64,000 bases of DNA, taken from contig NZ_VUYS01000020.1 in assembly GCF_008389435.1 (NCBI RefSeq), positions 1-64,000 on the forward strand, written 5' to 3'. Source of the stretch: Candidatus Nitrosocosmicus agrestis. Lineage in GTDB: Archaea > Thermoproteota > Nitrososphaeria > Nitrososphaerales > Nitrososphaeraceae. The position numbers and the translations under genes are program-made. Positions 1 to 9,224 of the stretch are shown piece by piece (the first letter of the stretch is position 1; each line of letters starts with the position of its first letter). A model generated the notes under the pieces. It worked only from the letters and a program-made list of their open reading frames with translations. It ran no database searches and had not been told where the DNA came from.

Positions 1-110
1 TCCGTAAGGAGAAGGGCGGCCATAGAAGATGGCGTTGATGGAATGGAGGTGTAATTATCAAGCCTTCGGGCGAGGTATTCAGCCTGCCATCACCAATAGC
101 CCAACGCACC
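1..110 (+). rRNA. 23S rRNA, 3' end (partial)
   Basis: The first ~110 bases are much richer in GC than what follows and resemble the 3' end of archaeal 23S rRNA: a GTTGATGG...GGAGGTGTAA block, then CGAGGTATTCAGCC, then CCAATAGCCCAACGC, which corresponds to the conserved end region where domain VI closes. The rest of the gene lies upstream of the window. The exact 3' end is estimated from the drop to AT-rich sequence after about position 107. No tRNA or 5S gene follows it directly. Recognition is from memory of the conserved pattern, without an alignment. Confidence 0.75.
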
Positions 111-321
111 TGATTCGAAAAATTGTGGCCTATTGCTTCACTACTACAAGAATATCACACAAGATCTCTTGTCACATGCGTAAAGAAAAATTATAAAGAA
201 ATTGATGTTATATGTAACAAAGTTTGATGGTTTTTTATCCTATAATTTTCGTATCAATATTACAATTTTATTCAAAAATTATCTATATTAAACATGGTTA
301 ATCATACTTAGTTATTCAACG

Positions 322-1152
322 ATGAGCCTGGTTTTCAATCACCATAATTCTGAAGATAGCAAGATGGAGTTCATTGAAATACTGGGATACAATTTAAGAT
401 ATTTACAATTTAGTGGAATACGATCTACAAAAACCATAGTATTGTTACACGGATTGGGAGCTTCTGCTGAGCGCTGGTCAGAATTATGGCCTTTAATGAA
501 AAAATATAATGTAATAATCCCAGATTTAATTGGTTTTGGTTATAGTGAAAAACCTTTGGTCGAATATACGGTAGATTTTTTTATTAAATCGCTAGAACAA
601 TTTTTTGAAAAGCTCAATATTAGAAATCCCATAATTGTAGGCTCGTCTTTTGGAGGTCAATTAGTAATAGAATATAGTTTAAAACACAAAGATTTCTTTG
701 ATAGAATAATTTTAGTTTCTCCAGCAGGTACTCTTGAGAGACCAACCTTTGTACTTAGTCAATATATCTTTTCAGGTCTTTACCCCACGGTAGAAAATGT
801 AGAAAGTGCATTTAAAAGAATGGCAAACAATGAAAATTATAAAGTGGATCCGTATACTGTTAAGGATTTTATAAATCGAATGAAATTGCCAAATGCTAAA
901 TATGCATTGATATCGACATTATTGGCTATGCGACGGGACCAATCCTTGCAAAAAAGACTGGTAGAGATCTCGATTCCCGCACTGGTTATTTGGGGAAGTG
1001 ATGATACAACCATACCGGTTGAAAACATCGAATATTTCAAACAAATACCAATGGTAGAAACATTAGTAATGGAAGGATGCGGGCATACCCCATATGTGGA
1101 AAAACCAAAAGAGTTTTTCAGAATTATAGAAAAGTTCATTGATTCAGAATGA
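322..1152 (+). CDS. alpha/beta hydrolase
   Basis: A 276-residue alpha/beta-hydrolase-fold enzyme, probably a cytosolic esterase or lipase. Visible features are the oxyanion-hole motif HGLGAS (residues 43-48), the nucleophile elbow G-S-S109-F-G, an acidic residue in the WGSDDTTIP segment near residue 227, and the catalytic histidine in EGCGHTPYVEKP near residue 256. The full triad is therefore present and the length is normal. The ATG at 322 gives a 14-residue lead before a second Met (residue 15), which could be the real start. It lies next to the PHA synthase genes, so a role in polyester or acyl-ester turnover is possible, but this is inference; the substrate cannot be read from sequence. 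Confidence 0.85.
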   Translation: MSLVFNHHNSEDSKMEFIEILGYNLRYLQFSGIRSTKTIVLLHGLGASAERWSELWPLMKKYNVIIPDLIGFGYSEKPLVEYTVDFFIKSLEQFFEKLNIRNPIIVGSSFGGQLVIEYSLKHKDFFDRIILVSPAGTLERPTFVLSQYIFSGLYPTVENVESAFKRMANNENYKVDPYTVKDFINRMKLPNAKYALISTLLAMRRDQSLQKRLVEISIPALVIWGSDDTTIPVENIEYFKQIPMVETLVMEGCGHTPYVEKPKEFFRIIEKFIDSE

Positions 1153-1205
1153 TAATTTGAAACTTACAACATTAAAATAATGTTTGATCCAATATTTAGT
1201 TTAGA

Positions 1206-1514
1206 ATGGCAAGCGGCAGTGAAAATAATGAAAAAGACATGGATTTAAAAAAAACCATCGAAAAAACAACTGAATTTCAGCAAGACATGTTACGTCAATT
1301 TACAAATTTTCAATATAATGCATTTCAAAATATGTTTTCATCACTACAAGGATTCACAAATTACAACGCGATGTTTAAGACCACAGTTCAAAGCGGAGGA
1401 AGAATATCAATTCCTGAAGCCGAGAGGCAGGCCCTAGGAATAGAAGAGGGAGATCTAGTTCAGGTAATCATAATACCCCTTGCAAGGAAGCAGAAGTCAG
1501 CAAACAAAAATTAG
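1206..1514 (+). CDS. AbrB/SpoVT-domain protein with phasin-like N-terminus
   Basis: A 102-residue protein in two parts. Residues 1-57 are rich in Gln, Phe and Asn with amphipathic helix character (for example FQQDMLRQFTNFQYNAFQ), resembling PHA granule-associated phasins. Residues 58-93 look like a SpoVT/AbrB swapped-hairpin domain (GGRISIPEAERQALGIEEGD). It ends 8 bp before the convergent phaC stop. Haloarchaeal PHA loci also carry an AbrB-type regulator beside phaEC, so I infer a granule-binding or autoregulatory role in PHA storage. Whether it binds DNA, granules or both is unknown. Confidence 0.7.
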   Translation: MASGSENNEKDMDLKKTIEKTTEFQQDMLRQFTNFQYNAFQNMFSSLQGFTNYNAMFKTTVQSGGRISIPEAERQALGIEEGDLVQVIIIPLARKQKSANKN

Positions 1515-1522
1515 CAAAAATT

Positions 1523-2608
1523 CTAATGGATTTTTATCCAATTACCTAATTTTGGTAAAACAACATTTTGAGAGTATCCGCTTGCAATAAGACCAACATG
1601 TCCTGTTGAGAATCTCATTAAATTAGTATCAGTGCTAGATACTAAAGTATTTAGCGAAATACTACATTCAGGAGATACCAAATGATCCTGATCAGCAACT
1701 AAATTCAGCAGAGGTATTCTAATGTTGCCTAAATTTATTCTCTTTTCGCCGACAACAAGCTTATTTTTAGCAAACAAATTTTTTTGGTAAATATCTTTGA
1801 TCCACTGCCTGAAAGTTTCTCCAGCTATTGGAGGTGTATCATAGAGCCATTTTTCTACTCGCAAGAAATTTTGAATAAAGTTATCATCTTTCAAATTTTC
1901 AAATAGATTTAGATACTTGTTTAAGCCTTGTTTAAAAGGCTTTAAAGAAGCATAAGTGCTGTACAACAGCTCGTAAGGAAAATTTTCATAATGTGATAAA
2001 ACCTTATCTATATCCATATGTTGTGCCATATTTTTGATTACGGTTTTGTCTTTCTCTGTGTCCACAACCGGTGCTATGGTTATCAAATTTTTTACATTTT
2101 TTTGATGAAGTGACGTGTATATCAAAGACATAGTAGCACCCATGCAGTAGCCTTGAAGTGAAACTTTATCTATATTCTCTATACTTTTGACCAACTCTAC
2201 ACATTCATAAATGAAAAGATTCACATAATCATCTATGGTTGTGTATTTGTCAAACTTGTTGGGTGCTTTCCAATCAATTAAATATACATTTATTCCTTGA
2301 TCTAAAAGATTTTTGATCCAGCTCTTATTTGGCTGTAGGTCAAGTATGTATGATTTGTTAATTAATGCATATACGATCAGTAGTGGATATTTGTACGTTC
2401 GTTCCTTGTCGGATTTGTAATGCAATAATCTGAAGAGATTCGTTTCTTTAATTACCTCATAGTCAGTGGTTCCAGTTTCTATTTTTTCAATATCTGATAG
2501 CAATCGCTTCATTTCCGCTACTTTCTTAAAATTTTCTTTTTCGTTTACAAAACTCAAATACTCATTATAATAATAATCTATAATCGTCTTAGTCATTTTT
2601 GCGTTCAT
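1523..2608 (-). CDS. phaC: class III PHA synthase, catalytic subunit
   Basis: PhaC polymerises hydroxyacyl-CoA into polyhydroxyalkanoate with its partner PhaE. The 361-residue length fits class III. The lipase-like box reads G-Y-C155-M-G, with Cys as nucleophile as in PHA synthases. The other triad members are Asp308 in the QDHLVSP segment and His337 in STGHVGL. Its start overlaps the 3' end of the upstream phaE gene by 20 nt (8 nt if Met5 is used), so the two are translationally coupled. It converges with the AbrB-domain gene. PHA synthase in an ammonia oxidiser suggests carbon storage. Confidence 0.93.
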   Translation of the reverse strand: MNAKMTKTIIDYYYNEYLSFVNEKENFKKVAEMKRLLSDIEKIETGTTDYEVIKETNLFRLLHYKSDKERTYKYPLLIVYALINKSYILDLQPNKSWIKNLLDQGINVYLIDWKAPNKFDKYTTIDDYVNLFIYECVELVKSIENIDKVSLQGYCMGATMSLIYTSLHQKNVKNLITIAPVVDTEKDKTVIKNMAQHMDIDKVLSHYENFPYELLYSTYASLKPFKQGLNKYLNLFENLKDDNFIQNFLRVEKWLYDTPPIAGETFRQWIKDIYQKNLFAKNKLVVGEKRINLGNIRIPLLNLVADQDHLVSPECSISLNTLVSSTDTNLMRFSTGHVGLIASGYSQNVVLPKLGNWIKIH

Positions 2609-3182
2609 TTATCTTATTCTTGATTTCAAGAGTTAGTTTCTTTATTTCATATAGATTATTGAATAATAAATCTTTTTCCTCTTTTGACAATGATTGTCTA
2701 TTCAACAAAGGGCTAGAAGCATCGACAAATTTTTGATAACTCTTGTTAAGATCAATAATAACATTAATTAAATTATTATAATTTATTGAAAACTCCGCTG
2801 ATTCAAACATTTTAGAAAAGACATCTTCGAAAGAATTTATTATAAGTTTTCTAGCCTCTTCAGTTGTTTTCTCCTGTATATTTGAAGAAACCCTTTCAAG
2901 GGCCTGGAAATAGGAGTTAATCATTTGAGTGAGATATTTATTGAGAAAAATTTGGTAGTTAATTAAAACATTTCCATACTCTCTCATATTATTTAAGTTA
3001 ATTTGAGGATCATTCATCAGAGAGATAAACGGTCCAATAGTTGAAATTTTATTTAATTCTGTAAGTTGATTATAAAAATTTTCGAATAATTCGACAAATT
3101 TTTCATTAACAAAAGGTAAAGCAGATGAAAATTCTTCAATTTTTTTATTAGTACTATTCTTATTTTCCAATATTCTTTTCAC
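2589..3182 (-). CDS. phaE: class III PHA synthase subunit PhaE
   Basis: A 197-residue, largely helical and charged protein with the weakly conserved composition of PhaE, the accessory subunit that activates class III PhaC. Assignment rests mainly on its position immediately upstream of, and overlapping, phaC on the same strand, plus its length and helical heptad-like pattern (for example the C-terminal segment LFNNLYEIKKLTLEIKNKI). There is no catalytic motif, as expected. The gene begins with ATG at 3182, followed upstream by an AT-rich promoter region. Confidence 0.75.
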   Translation of the reverse strand: MKRILENKNSTNKKIEEFSSALPFVNEKFVELFENFYNQLTELNKISTIGPFISLMNDPQINLNNMREYGNVLINYQIFLNKYLTQMINSYFQALERVSSNIQEKTTEEARKLIINSFEDVFSKMFESAEFSINYNNLINVIIDLNKSYQKFVDASSPLLNRQSLSKEEKDLLFNNLYEIKKLTLEIKNKINERKND

Positions 3183-3736
3183 CTCATTTTTGTAATCATT
3201 ATTCTCATAATTAATAAGATTTGCCTTCTAGTATAAATATTCGATAGACTCCTTAACCATTTACTACATTCAAAATTTAACTGTCAATGATTAAGCTCGT
3301 GATTAGTCAAGGGTAAATACGCTTGTGATCATATGCAAATAGCCTCTAATAATTTTAATCTATCAAATTTATTGTAGAATATTCACCATACCTGGACTAT
3401 AGGCAGTCATATATGTTAAGACATAGCTTGTTTATTTATAAAGAATCAAAATTGGTATTGATAAGAACAAACAAGAGATTTTGAAGCATTTACCATAGAA
3501 TTATTGAATTATATGAAAGACTTTTTCCAAGGCAGCATTCTAGCACTAGTTTATAAAAATTTTCGAATTATTTCGTAACCTATTGGATAGCGTGATTAAA
3601 AGGAAACGATTTCCATAAATTTAGTACCCCATCAGCCTCAAGTTAGTAGGCACTTTTAGAATTACATCATCCTTTGCAATATTCCTGCCACCAAGCCCAA
3701 CAATTTTATAAGGAACACCAATTCACCTTTTTTTGT
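3183..3736. other. intergenic, AT-rich
   Basis: About 550 bp between phaE and tRNA-Arg. No open reading frame of convincing composition was seen on either strand. It must contain the promoter of phaE-phaC and that of the tRNA gene. The stretch CTTTTTTTTGT just before the tRNA is pyrimidine-rich. Confidence 0.5.
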
Positions 3737-3831
3737 GGGTCCGTAGCTCAGCATGGATAGAGCGCCTGCCTTCTAACATACAAATTTTGGAAGAAAGCCG
3801 GAAGTCGAGGGATCGAAGCCCTTCGGGCCCG
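3737..3831 (+). tRNA. tRNA-Arg (anticodon TCT) with ~20-nt intron
   Basis: A cloverleaf can be folded by eye. The acceptor stem is GGGTCCG (3737-3743) with CGGGCCC (3824-3830), discriminator G3831. The D-stem is GCTC/GAGC, the anticodon loop C-T-TCT-A (anticodon 3772-3774), and the T-stem GAGGG/CCCTT. The anticodon arm closes only after removal of about 20 nt (3776-3795), placed at the canonical archaeal 37/38 intron site. Two oddities: the anticodon stem CCTGC/GCCGG has a T-C mismatch at its central pair, and the T-loop reads ATCGAAG, with A where T54 normally sits. CCA is not encoded directly after the discriminator. The splicing endonuclease gene endA lies at the end of this window. Confidence 0.85.
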
Positions 3832-4314
3832 CGTCCACAGATCGAGTCTTCTTTTTGAGTCTATTTTTAAACTAATTGTTTTAGTATCATAGATAGTCGA
3901 TTAAAACAAAATCTGATCATAAATAAACTCCGTTTGAGAAGAATGAAGAAACGCATTAAAAAAGTATTTCAGTTGTCAATTCAACTTTACAAATCTTTTT
4001 TTTAGGATGACCATTTTCCAAAGGACAACATAATGACAATGTTTTTCCTATACTACTTTGTAAAATTTTCTAATATGTGTTGCAATTTTCAATCTAAGAA
4101 GGTAGAAAAATGTAGAGAAAATATTGTTAAATAGTTCAGTTATTTATCATCATTATCTATCTCATAACAAAAAATCTGAATTACGAATAATATTTTGCTA
4201 GCAAAAATTATCTTATTAAGCACGATATAAAATCAATAAAAGAATCTTTTTCCTATATCTCAAATATTAATTGCAGTAAAATGCAGCCAATAATCTAAGA
4301 ATATTATCTTTGGA
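3832..4314. other. intergenic, AT-rich
   Basis: About 480 bp downstream of tRNA-Arg. T-rich runs shortly after the tRNA (TCTTCTTTTTGAG and CTATTTTTAAAC, 3848-3870) probably terminate it. I saw no coding potential in the remainder, which ends at the 3' side of the minus-strand glycosyltransferase gene. Confidence 0.45.
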
Positions 4315-5031
4315 TCATTTGTACCTCAATGTATCATAGCCCACAATTCTTTTTCTATCTAATCTTTCCGCGCTAAAAAGCAAAGTCTGGTATTGGATGC
4401 TTTTCTTAATATATTCAGGTGTACGTAATCTATCATCATTATATAAAGTAATTCCGTCTACAATAGAGGTATACTTCGCAGTGGTAAAGTTTCGGTTAGT
4501 GTCACAAATATCTATCAAGTTACTATGAATTTGATGATATCTCAATTTACCTGGTTTATAAAGTAATCGTTCGTTGTAGCGCTCGACGATGTAATTTTGT
4601 TTTTCAAACTGTTCGTCATACATCTTAATACCGTAGACCTCAGGGACAGAACCGCAAATACTTTCGTCATACTTTTTTTGCACAAGAATTGCCTGCAAAT
4701 TGGTCTTGAAGACATCTTCATCGATAACAGCATATTCATCAGAATCAATTACAATTAAAAAATCAAGATTATGTTCCTGGGCCAATTCCAAATATTTATT
4801 TCGTTTTTCAATCTCGGTTAAATTTGGAAAGTTATAATATTTTGCATTTTGAAATGATTCTACCACTTCCCTAGAACCATCTTTACTGGTATCATGGATT
4901 TCCTCAAAATCCCTGAATCTTCCATCTATTGCTATTATTATATCGACGACTGGACTTATGGATTTTAAACATCTTCCTAGTCCTCTCGCATCTTCAAAAA
5001 AAACTATTCCCGCGCCCACTTTCATTGTCAT
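4315..5031 (-). CDS. glycosyltransferase family 2-like protein
   Basis: A 238-residue protein with GT-A fold features. The N-terminal strand KVGAGIVFFED leads to CLKSISPVVDIIIAIDG, and the nucleotide-sugar/metal site D96-S-D98 lies in FLIVIDSDEYAV, followed by a segment typical of WcaA-like transferases. Length is short but complete for a catalytic domain, and no membrane segment is seen, so it is probably cytosolic. The acceptor is unknown. It is a stand-alone gene with no other glycan genes beside it. Confidence 0.7.
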   Translation of the reverse strand: MTMKVGAGIVFFEDARGLGRCLKSISPVVDIIIAIDGRFRDFEEIHDTSKDGSREVVESFQNAKYYNFPNLTEIEKRNKYLELAQEHNLDFLIVIDSDEYAVIDEDVFKTNLQAILVQKKYDESICGSVPEVYGIKMYDEQFEKQNYIVERYNERLLYKPGKLRYHQIHSNLIDICDTNRNFTTAKYTSIVDGITLYNDDRLRTPEYIKKSIQYQTLLFSAERLDRKRIVGYDTLRYK

Positions 5032-5165
5032 ATTATATTTATAACATGTAATATTGATAACTGATGATCATATCTTACAGTGTTTCTTTCTATCCTTCTT
5101 GCAAAATAAAAAAACCACAAGGATAAAATTATAGTGCTTGAGATTTAATGGCCATTCTCCATTTA

Positions 5166-5642
5166 TCACTTTGAGCGAAACAGATTCACTGCTTTAACAC
5201 TAATATTAATTATCACTAAGAATATGGCCCAGGCAATAAGCGATCCAATCATGGAAGCCTGATATGGTTCTAAAATTCCCATAATCAATAACTGATAATG
5301 AAATATTATCTTTGAAATTGAATAAATTATTTCTGAAATAGCAAAAGCAGCCACTAATTTTTTAAAATCTCGTAGGACCTTCCTGCTATCAATTTTTCCA
5401 CTTATCTTATCACTATAACGTGTCTTATTGTCGGTATAGTATAAATATCCAAAAATGGGAAGATATACTGCATACTCAAACATAAGAGTGACCAAGGAAT
5501 TGTTAAAGCTACTTTTGTCAAATAACGAATATATCTGAGTAAATATGGCTCCTGCAAAAAAAGCACATATCCCTGAAATGATAATGTTCTTATTAAATAG
5601 AATATATTCTTTATATTTAGTATAAAATTCCTTGATCCCCAA
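5166..5642 (-). CDS. small polytopic membrane protein
   Basis: A 158-residue protein not matched to any family I recognise. Hydrophobic stretches at about residues 18-38, 47-67, 91-111 and 132-151 suggest four membrane helices. A charged loop around residues 70-90 (DNKTRYSDKISGKIDSRKVL) separates the second and third. It is preceded on the same strand by the rhodanese gene, 143 bp away. No function is proposed. Confidence 0.6.
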   Translation of the reverse strand: MGIKEFYTKYKEYILFNKNIIISGICAFFAGAIFTQIYSLFDKSSFNNSLVTLMFEYAVYLPIFGYLYYTDNKTRYSDKISGKIDSRKVLRDFKKLVAAFAISEIIYSISKIIFHYQLLIMGILEPYQASMIGSLIAWAIFLVIINISVKAVNLFRSK

Positions 5643-5785
5643 ATCAGAATGACATGTATTTTATTGTTTAATTTAAACTAACGAATTAAGTCCAAAAGTC
5701 TGTAGTTGTTGGAATAAAATCAAGCTACAAATTTAAAAAAAAGGAAGAAATAGCAGATGACGTAGTTGTCTCTAAATCAAGTCAC

Positions 5786-6700
5786 TCATTTTTCTGGTAT
5801 TTCTTGGCCGGTTTTGGCATGTTTTTCAATGGGATTACCTATCAAGTTTCCCCATTCAGTCCATGAGACATCGTAATTTTTAACATCGGGATAGCCTAAC
5901 AAATATTTTAATACAAACCAAGTGTGAGAGGATCTTTCTCCAATTCGGGAGTATGTGATAATTTCGTTTTCGGGACGAATATCTTTGGCTTCATAAAGGT
6001 CTCTTAATTCTCGAGCTGATTTAAAAGTACCGTTCTCATTCAATACCTGTGCCCATGGTACATTTTGTGCAGTAGGAATGTGACCTGCTCTTTGTGCATG
6101 CTCCGTTGGATACTCAGGTGGCGCAGTGATATCTCCATTATATTCTGCAGGACTCCTTACATCGACTAACCTGATTTGAAATTTTCTTCGACTAACCAAT
6201 GCATTTTTAATGTTGGACAAGTAAACTCGAATTTTTTCATTTGGTTTAAAAGATTCTAAAAGCTTGAAGGTCCCTTCTGTGATGGGGGGCGATTCTTTTG
6301 TTATTGGTCGGTCCTCTTCTATCCATTTTTTTCTTCCACCGTTAATCAATCTTACATTTGCATAACCATAGTATTTGAATACCCAAAATGCGAATGCTGC
6401 AAACCAATTATTGAAATCCCCATAAAGGATTAATAAAGTATCATCATGATCAATACCTAATCTTCTAATAACTTGGGCATATTTCTCTGGCGATAATATA
6501 TTCCTTGTCAGGTCATCATTAATGTCCTTCTTCCATTCAAGCAAAGCGGCTCCAGGTACATGGCCTAAATAATAATTTGCCTGAGAGTCATAGTCCACTT
6601 CTACAATTCTTATATTCTTATCGAGTAAGTGTTCCTCAATCCACTTTGTATCTACCAATACATCAGGATGAGAGTATTCAAGAACAGATGTTTGTGTCAT
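5786..6700 (-). CDS. thiosulfate sulfurtransferase-like (tandem rhodanese), active Cys replaced by Ser
   Basis: A two-domain rhodanese of the SseA/3-mercaptopyruvate sulfurtransferase type (304 residues from the ATG at 6700). The N-terminal domain (DVLVDTKWIEEHL to about residue 135) carries D in LYGDFNN at the loop corresponding to the active site, as in the usual inactive first domain. The C-terminal domain contains LVDVRSPAEY and the active-site loop TYSRIGERSSHTW. Family members normally read Y-C-R-I-G-E-R there. Here the codon is TCC (Ser251), so sulfur transfer through a persulfide should be impossible. The upstream in-frame extension starts only with TTG (6757) and lacks family similarity, so I chose the ATG. 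Confidence 0.88.
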   Translation of the reverse strand: MTQTSVLEYSHPDVLVDTKWIEEHLLDKNIRIVEVDYDSQANYYLGHVPGAALLEWKKDINDDLTRNILSPEKYAQVIRRLGIDHDDTLLILYGDFNNWFAAFAFWVFKYYGYANVRLINGGRKKWIEEDRPITKESPPITEGTFKLLESFKPNEKIRVYLSNIKNALVSRRKFQIRLVDVRSPAEYNGDITAPPEYPTEHAQRAGHIPTAQNVPWAQVLNENGTFKSARELRDLYEAKDIRPENEIITYSRIGERSSHTWFVLKYLLGYPDVKNYDVSWTEWGNLIGNPIEKHAKTGQEIPEK

Positions 6701-6914
6701 GTATTTGATAATAAACTTGTAGAATTTCTTTGATCCGCATTGTGATGTTTGGAACAAATCTATGTAATTTATGCGCAGAAATATTACTTTAAACTCGATA
6801 ATTATCTTTCAAAGTATACCTATGAGACAAAAAGAATGAGCAAATTATACGCCCTTTTCTAAAAATCTACACTTTTAGAAGACAATATCTCTCAATACAC
6901 GTTAATATTATTGC

Positions 6915-7226
6915 ATGTCTGTAACAAAAGTTGCACATCCAAAACGAACAAAAGAATATCTAAAATCGCGGTTCAATCGACCCTCGAACATCGTTACTAT
7001 CCAGAGGGCAAAATCCGAGGCAAAACAAGAGTCAATACATTATGGAGCTTCATGGTATCACGGTTTTGTTAGATGCAATGGTTGTTATGATTTTGCTCCA
7101 TTTGTACACTCTACCACCACTTTTAATCTACATCACAACGCATGTGTTAATTGTGGCAGCCATCAGATAAGTTACTTGAGCACATCCAGTGGTAAACTAT
7201 TTGGATATCTCTCAAAGAATATCTAA
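6915..7226 (+). CDS. small zinc-finger-like protein
   Basis: A 103-residue basic protein of unknown function. It carries two CxxC pairs (RCNGCYDF and ACVNCGSH) about 24 residues apart, typical of a zinc ribbon, and the basic N-terminal half (KRTKEYLKSRF) could contact nucleic acid. It is divergent from the rhodanese gene with 214 bp between. Similar single zinc-ribbon proteins are common in ammonia-oxidising archaea, but I cannot name a family. Confidence 0.65.
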   Translation: MSVTKVAHPKRTKEYLKSRFNRPSNIVTIQRAKSEAKQESIHYGASWYHGFVRCNGCYDFAPFVHSTTTFNLHHNACVNCGSHQISYLSTSSGKLFGYLSKNI

Positions 7227-8149
7227 CCATATTTTCAATTTAAACAGGCCTAGTCAAAAATGATTGGCTATATCGATGCTAAGGATCAGTATTATTAATT
7301 TAAAGAATATAAGTCATCAATTCAAGTCTTTACTTATTTTTTTTGCTTTCCTATAGGCGGTGTCTGCATTTCAAGGTATGTAATAAAATTCGTTAACTAA
7401 TGCCTTGGCACCAGATTTAATTTTTGTCTTCAGGTTCCCCTAAAGTATTTTGTTGAATTTTCCTTTTCTGTTTTCTTAGTCATTTGGCATTTGATATTGT
7501 TGATGCAATATAATTAAAACCATGATATATTGAGAGATCATTGTAATTAGAAATTCACAGAGGATAAAAATTATCATTTATGGTACCTAATCAGGATTAA
7601 TTTGTAAACCCTCAAGGTGGATATGTTGATACTTTTGATACAGATGATGTCACTATGATAAATAATAATATTCTCTGAATTGGTTTCTGTTTCAATATGC
7701 CCCTTATCGGCAGCAGTCCCTTTCGAATTATTTGGAATGGTAGTATCATCACTATTTCAGTCAAGGGTCGAATTCAATATATCCGCAAAGATGTAAAATG
7801 CAATCTTGTAAATAAAGGAGTTAAAATTCTGTAGGATTGAAACAAAAGCAAGTTTAAGTCTTGATTTTATCCCAATTCTACAGAACTGCATGAACAAATT
7901 TTGCGCACAGTGATTTCACTGCACCAAGATTAATAATACTGTAGCTGAATAATATTCTTATCTTATAGGAAAATTTTGTTATGTAGATGTAGTTTTTGCT
8001 TATTCATTTATCTATTTATTTTAAATGTATTGACTAAATCAATATCAATTTATCCTATTTCCTTAATAGATTGTAGTGGAAAAAATTTGAAAGAAATAAA
8101 AAGAGTCATCATAGTTAACCCACAGAATAAAAAAAATATTTTCCTTTTA
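7227..8149. other. intergenic, possibly decayed coding
   Basis: About 920 bp without a convincing gene. Around 7598-7675 the + strand reads in one frame as VNPQGGYVDTFDTDDVTMINNN before stopping, which looks like a scrap of a secreted-protein gene with no intact start. A + strand open frame from 7976 to 8245 overlaps the antisense of the next gene and has poor composition, so it is not annotated. Confidence 0.4.
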
Positions 8150-8383
8150 TTATTGAGCGTTTATTGTGGAATTAGCGTCTGTCCAGTTCTTTGCGTTTCC
8201 TCCGTCAGTGATATTCAGATTGCCGAATCCAGAATCATTATTTGATGGTGGTATAGTCGAAGAGGCGTCCGTCTTATTTTGAGAGAATACGTTTCCAATT
8301 CCGCCTACAACTAGGATACCGACCAACAAAACCATAGTGGTTCCAAGGTAAACGTCTTTTAAAACAATCGTGTTTGTCATCAT
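8150..8383 (-). CDS. small secreted or membrane-anchored protein
   Basis: A 77-residue protein with an N-terminal hydrophobic segment (about residues 12-34, LGTTMVLLVGILVVGGIGNV) followed by a hydrophilic Asn/Ser/Thr/Asp-rich tail. That arrangement fits an exported or membrane-tethered polypeptide. The tail holds several N-x-S/T sites. Two adjacent ATG codons start it. No family is recognised; the coding call rests on the signal-like N-terminus. Confidence 0.5.
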   Translation of the reverse strand: MMTNTIVLKDVYLGTTMVLLVGILVVGGIGNVFSQNKTDASSTIPPSNNDSGFGNLNITDGGNAKNWTDANSTINAQ

Positions 8384-8576
8384 AGTAAAATATTCTGCAC
8401 CTTATAATACGGTTATTTTATATGCATTGCAGAAAATTCATACGCACTATTGACGCACAATAATTTTACAGGTTAAATCTATCTGAAAGATAATAGCAGA
8501 GATTAATTAGTAGGGATATATAAAAAATACACGAAAATAAGAATAATACTTTTAGTTAAAAGATAATTCTGATTGA

Positions 8577-9224
8577 TCACCTAAAATTTATCGATTGCAA
8601 ATCGTATTGATTCATTCTGTGGTAAGAATGAGACAGTTTTTGAAGTTCACCTAAATAGTTGCTGTATCTCTTGCTAAAACCAGTCTCGTCCGCGTCGAAA
8701 TGTATATCAATATTGTCAGGCTCCGATATTAATGCAAAACGTGTGAGTAATTGTCTTACCTCGGGGTCATATTTTAGTCGAACATATTCGTTCACAATCA
8801 CAGACAATAATAATACCAAATTTCTGCGAAGGCCTAAGATATGATAAGAATGTAACAAATTGATTTTGGCATCAAAAGTATCACCATTTAGAGCAGATAA
8901 TGAAAACTCAAACAAGAGATTCTTTAATGGTACACCCGAACCACTGTCAAGGATTGCTAAATACTTTCTAGGACTTTCAACTAAATTAATTACCGAAGCA
9001 TCCTTGAGAAATTTATTCAACAATCTTATTATATCTCTAACTCTCAACGTATCTTTTCCAATTTCTAAAATACCGAGTCTAACGGCTATACGATCGATAT
9101 CTTCAAAATACAACTCGGTATCTATGTCGACTGCTTCTGATAATTTTCCAATACCACCGTTTGAAATTTCTATAGGTACATACTCGATGAGCCTTTCAAT
9201 ATCTTTGAAAATTCCATATGCCAT
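8577..9224 (-). CDS. hypothetical protein
   Basis: A 215-residue soluble, acidic, mostly helical protein beginning MAYGIFKDIERLIEYVPIEI. Composition and codon use look genuinely coding and the reading frame is long for this AT-rich region. I do not recognise a domain. The segment LLHSYHILGLRRNLVLLLSV is hydrophobic but contains charged residues, so it is more likely a buried helix than a membrane span. It is a stand-alone gene with AT-rich flanks. Confidence 0.65.
   Translation of the reverse strand: MAYGIFKDIERLIEYVPIEISNGGIGKLSEAVDIDTELYFEDIDRIAVRLGILEIGKDTLRVRDIIRLLNKFLKDASVINLVESPRKYLAILDSGSGVPLKNLLFEFSLSALNGDTFDAKINLLHSYHILGLRRNLVLLLSVIVNEYVRLKYDPEVRQLLTRFALISEPDNIDIHFDADETGFSKRYSNYLGELQKLSHSYHRMNQYDLQSINFR

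Noticed and set aside
7976-8245. 89-codon frame on the + strand
   Set aside because: It overlaps the antisense of a better candidate at 8150-8383 and has a low-complexity Ile/Leu/Phe/Ser composition without motif.
8419-8426. Isolated half-sites of the dyad (also near 3317, 9297, 11553, 13131)
   Set aside because: No second half-site at the 5-bp spacing, so they are probably chance in AT-rich DNA.
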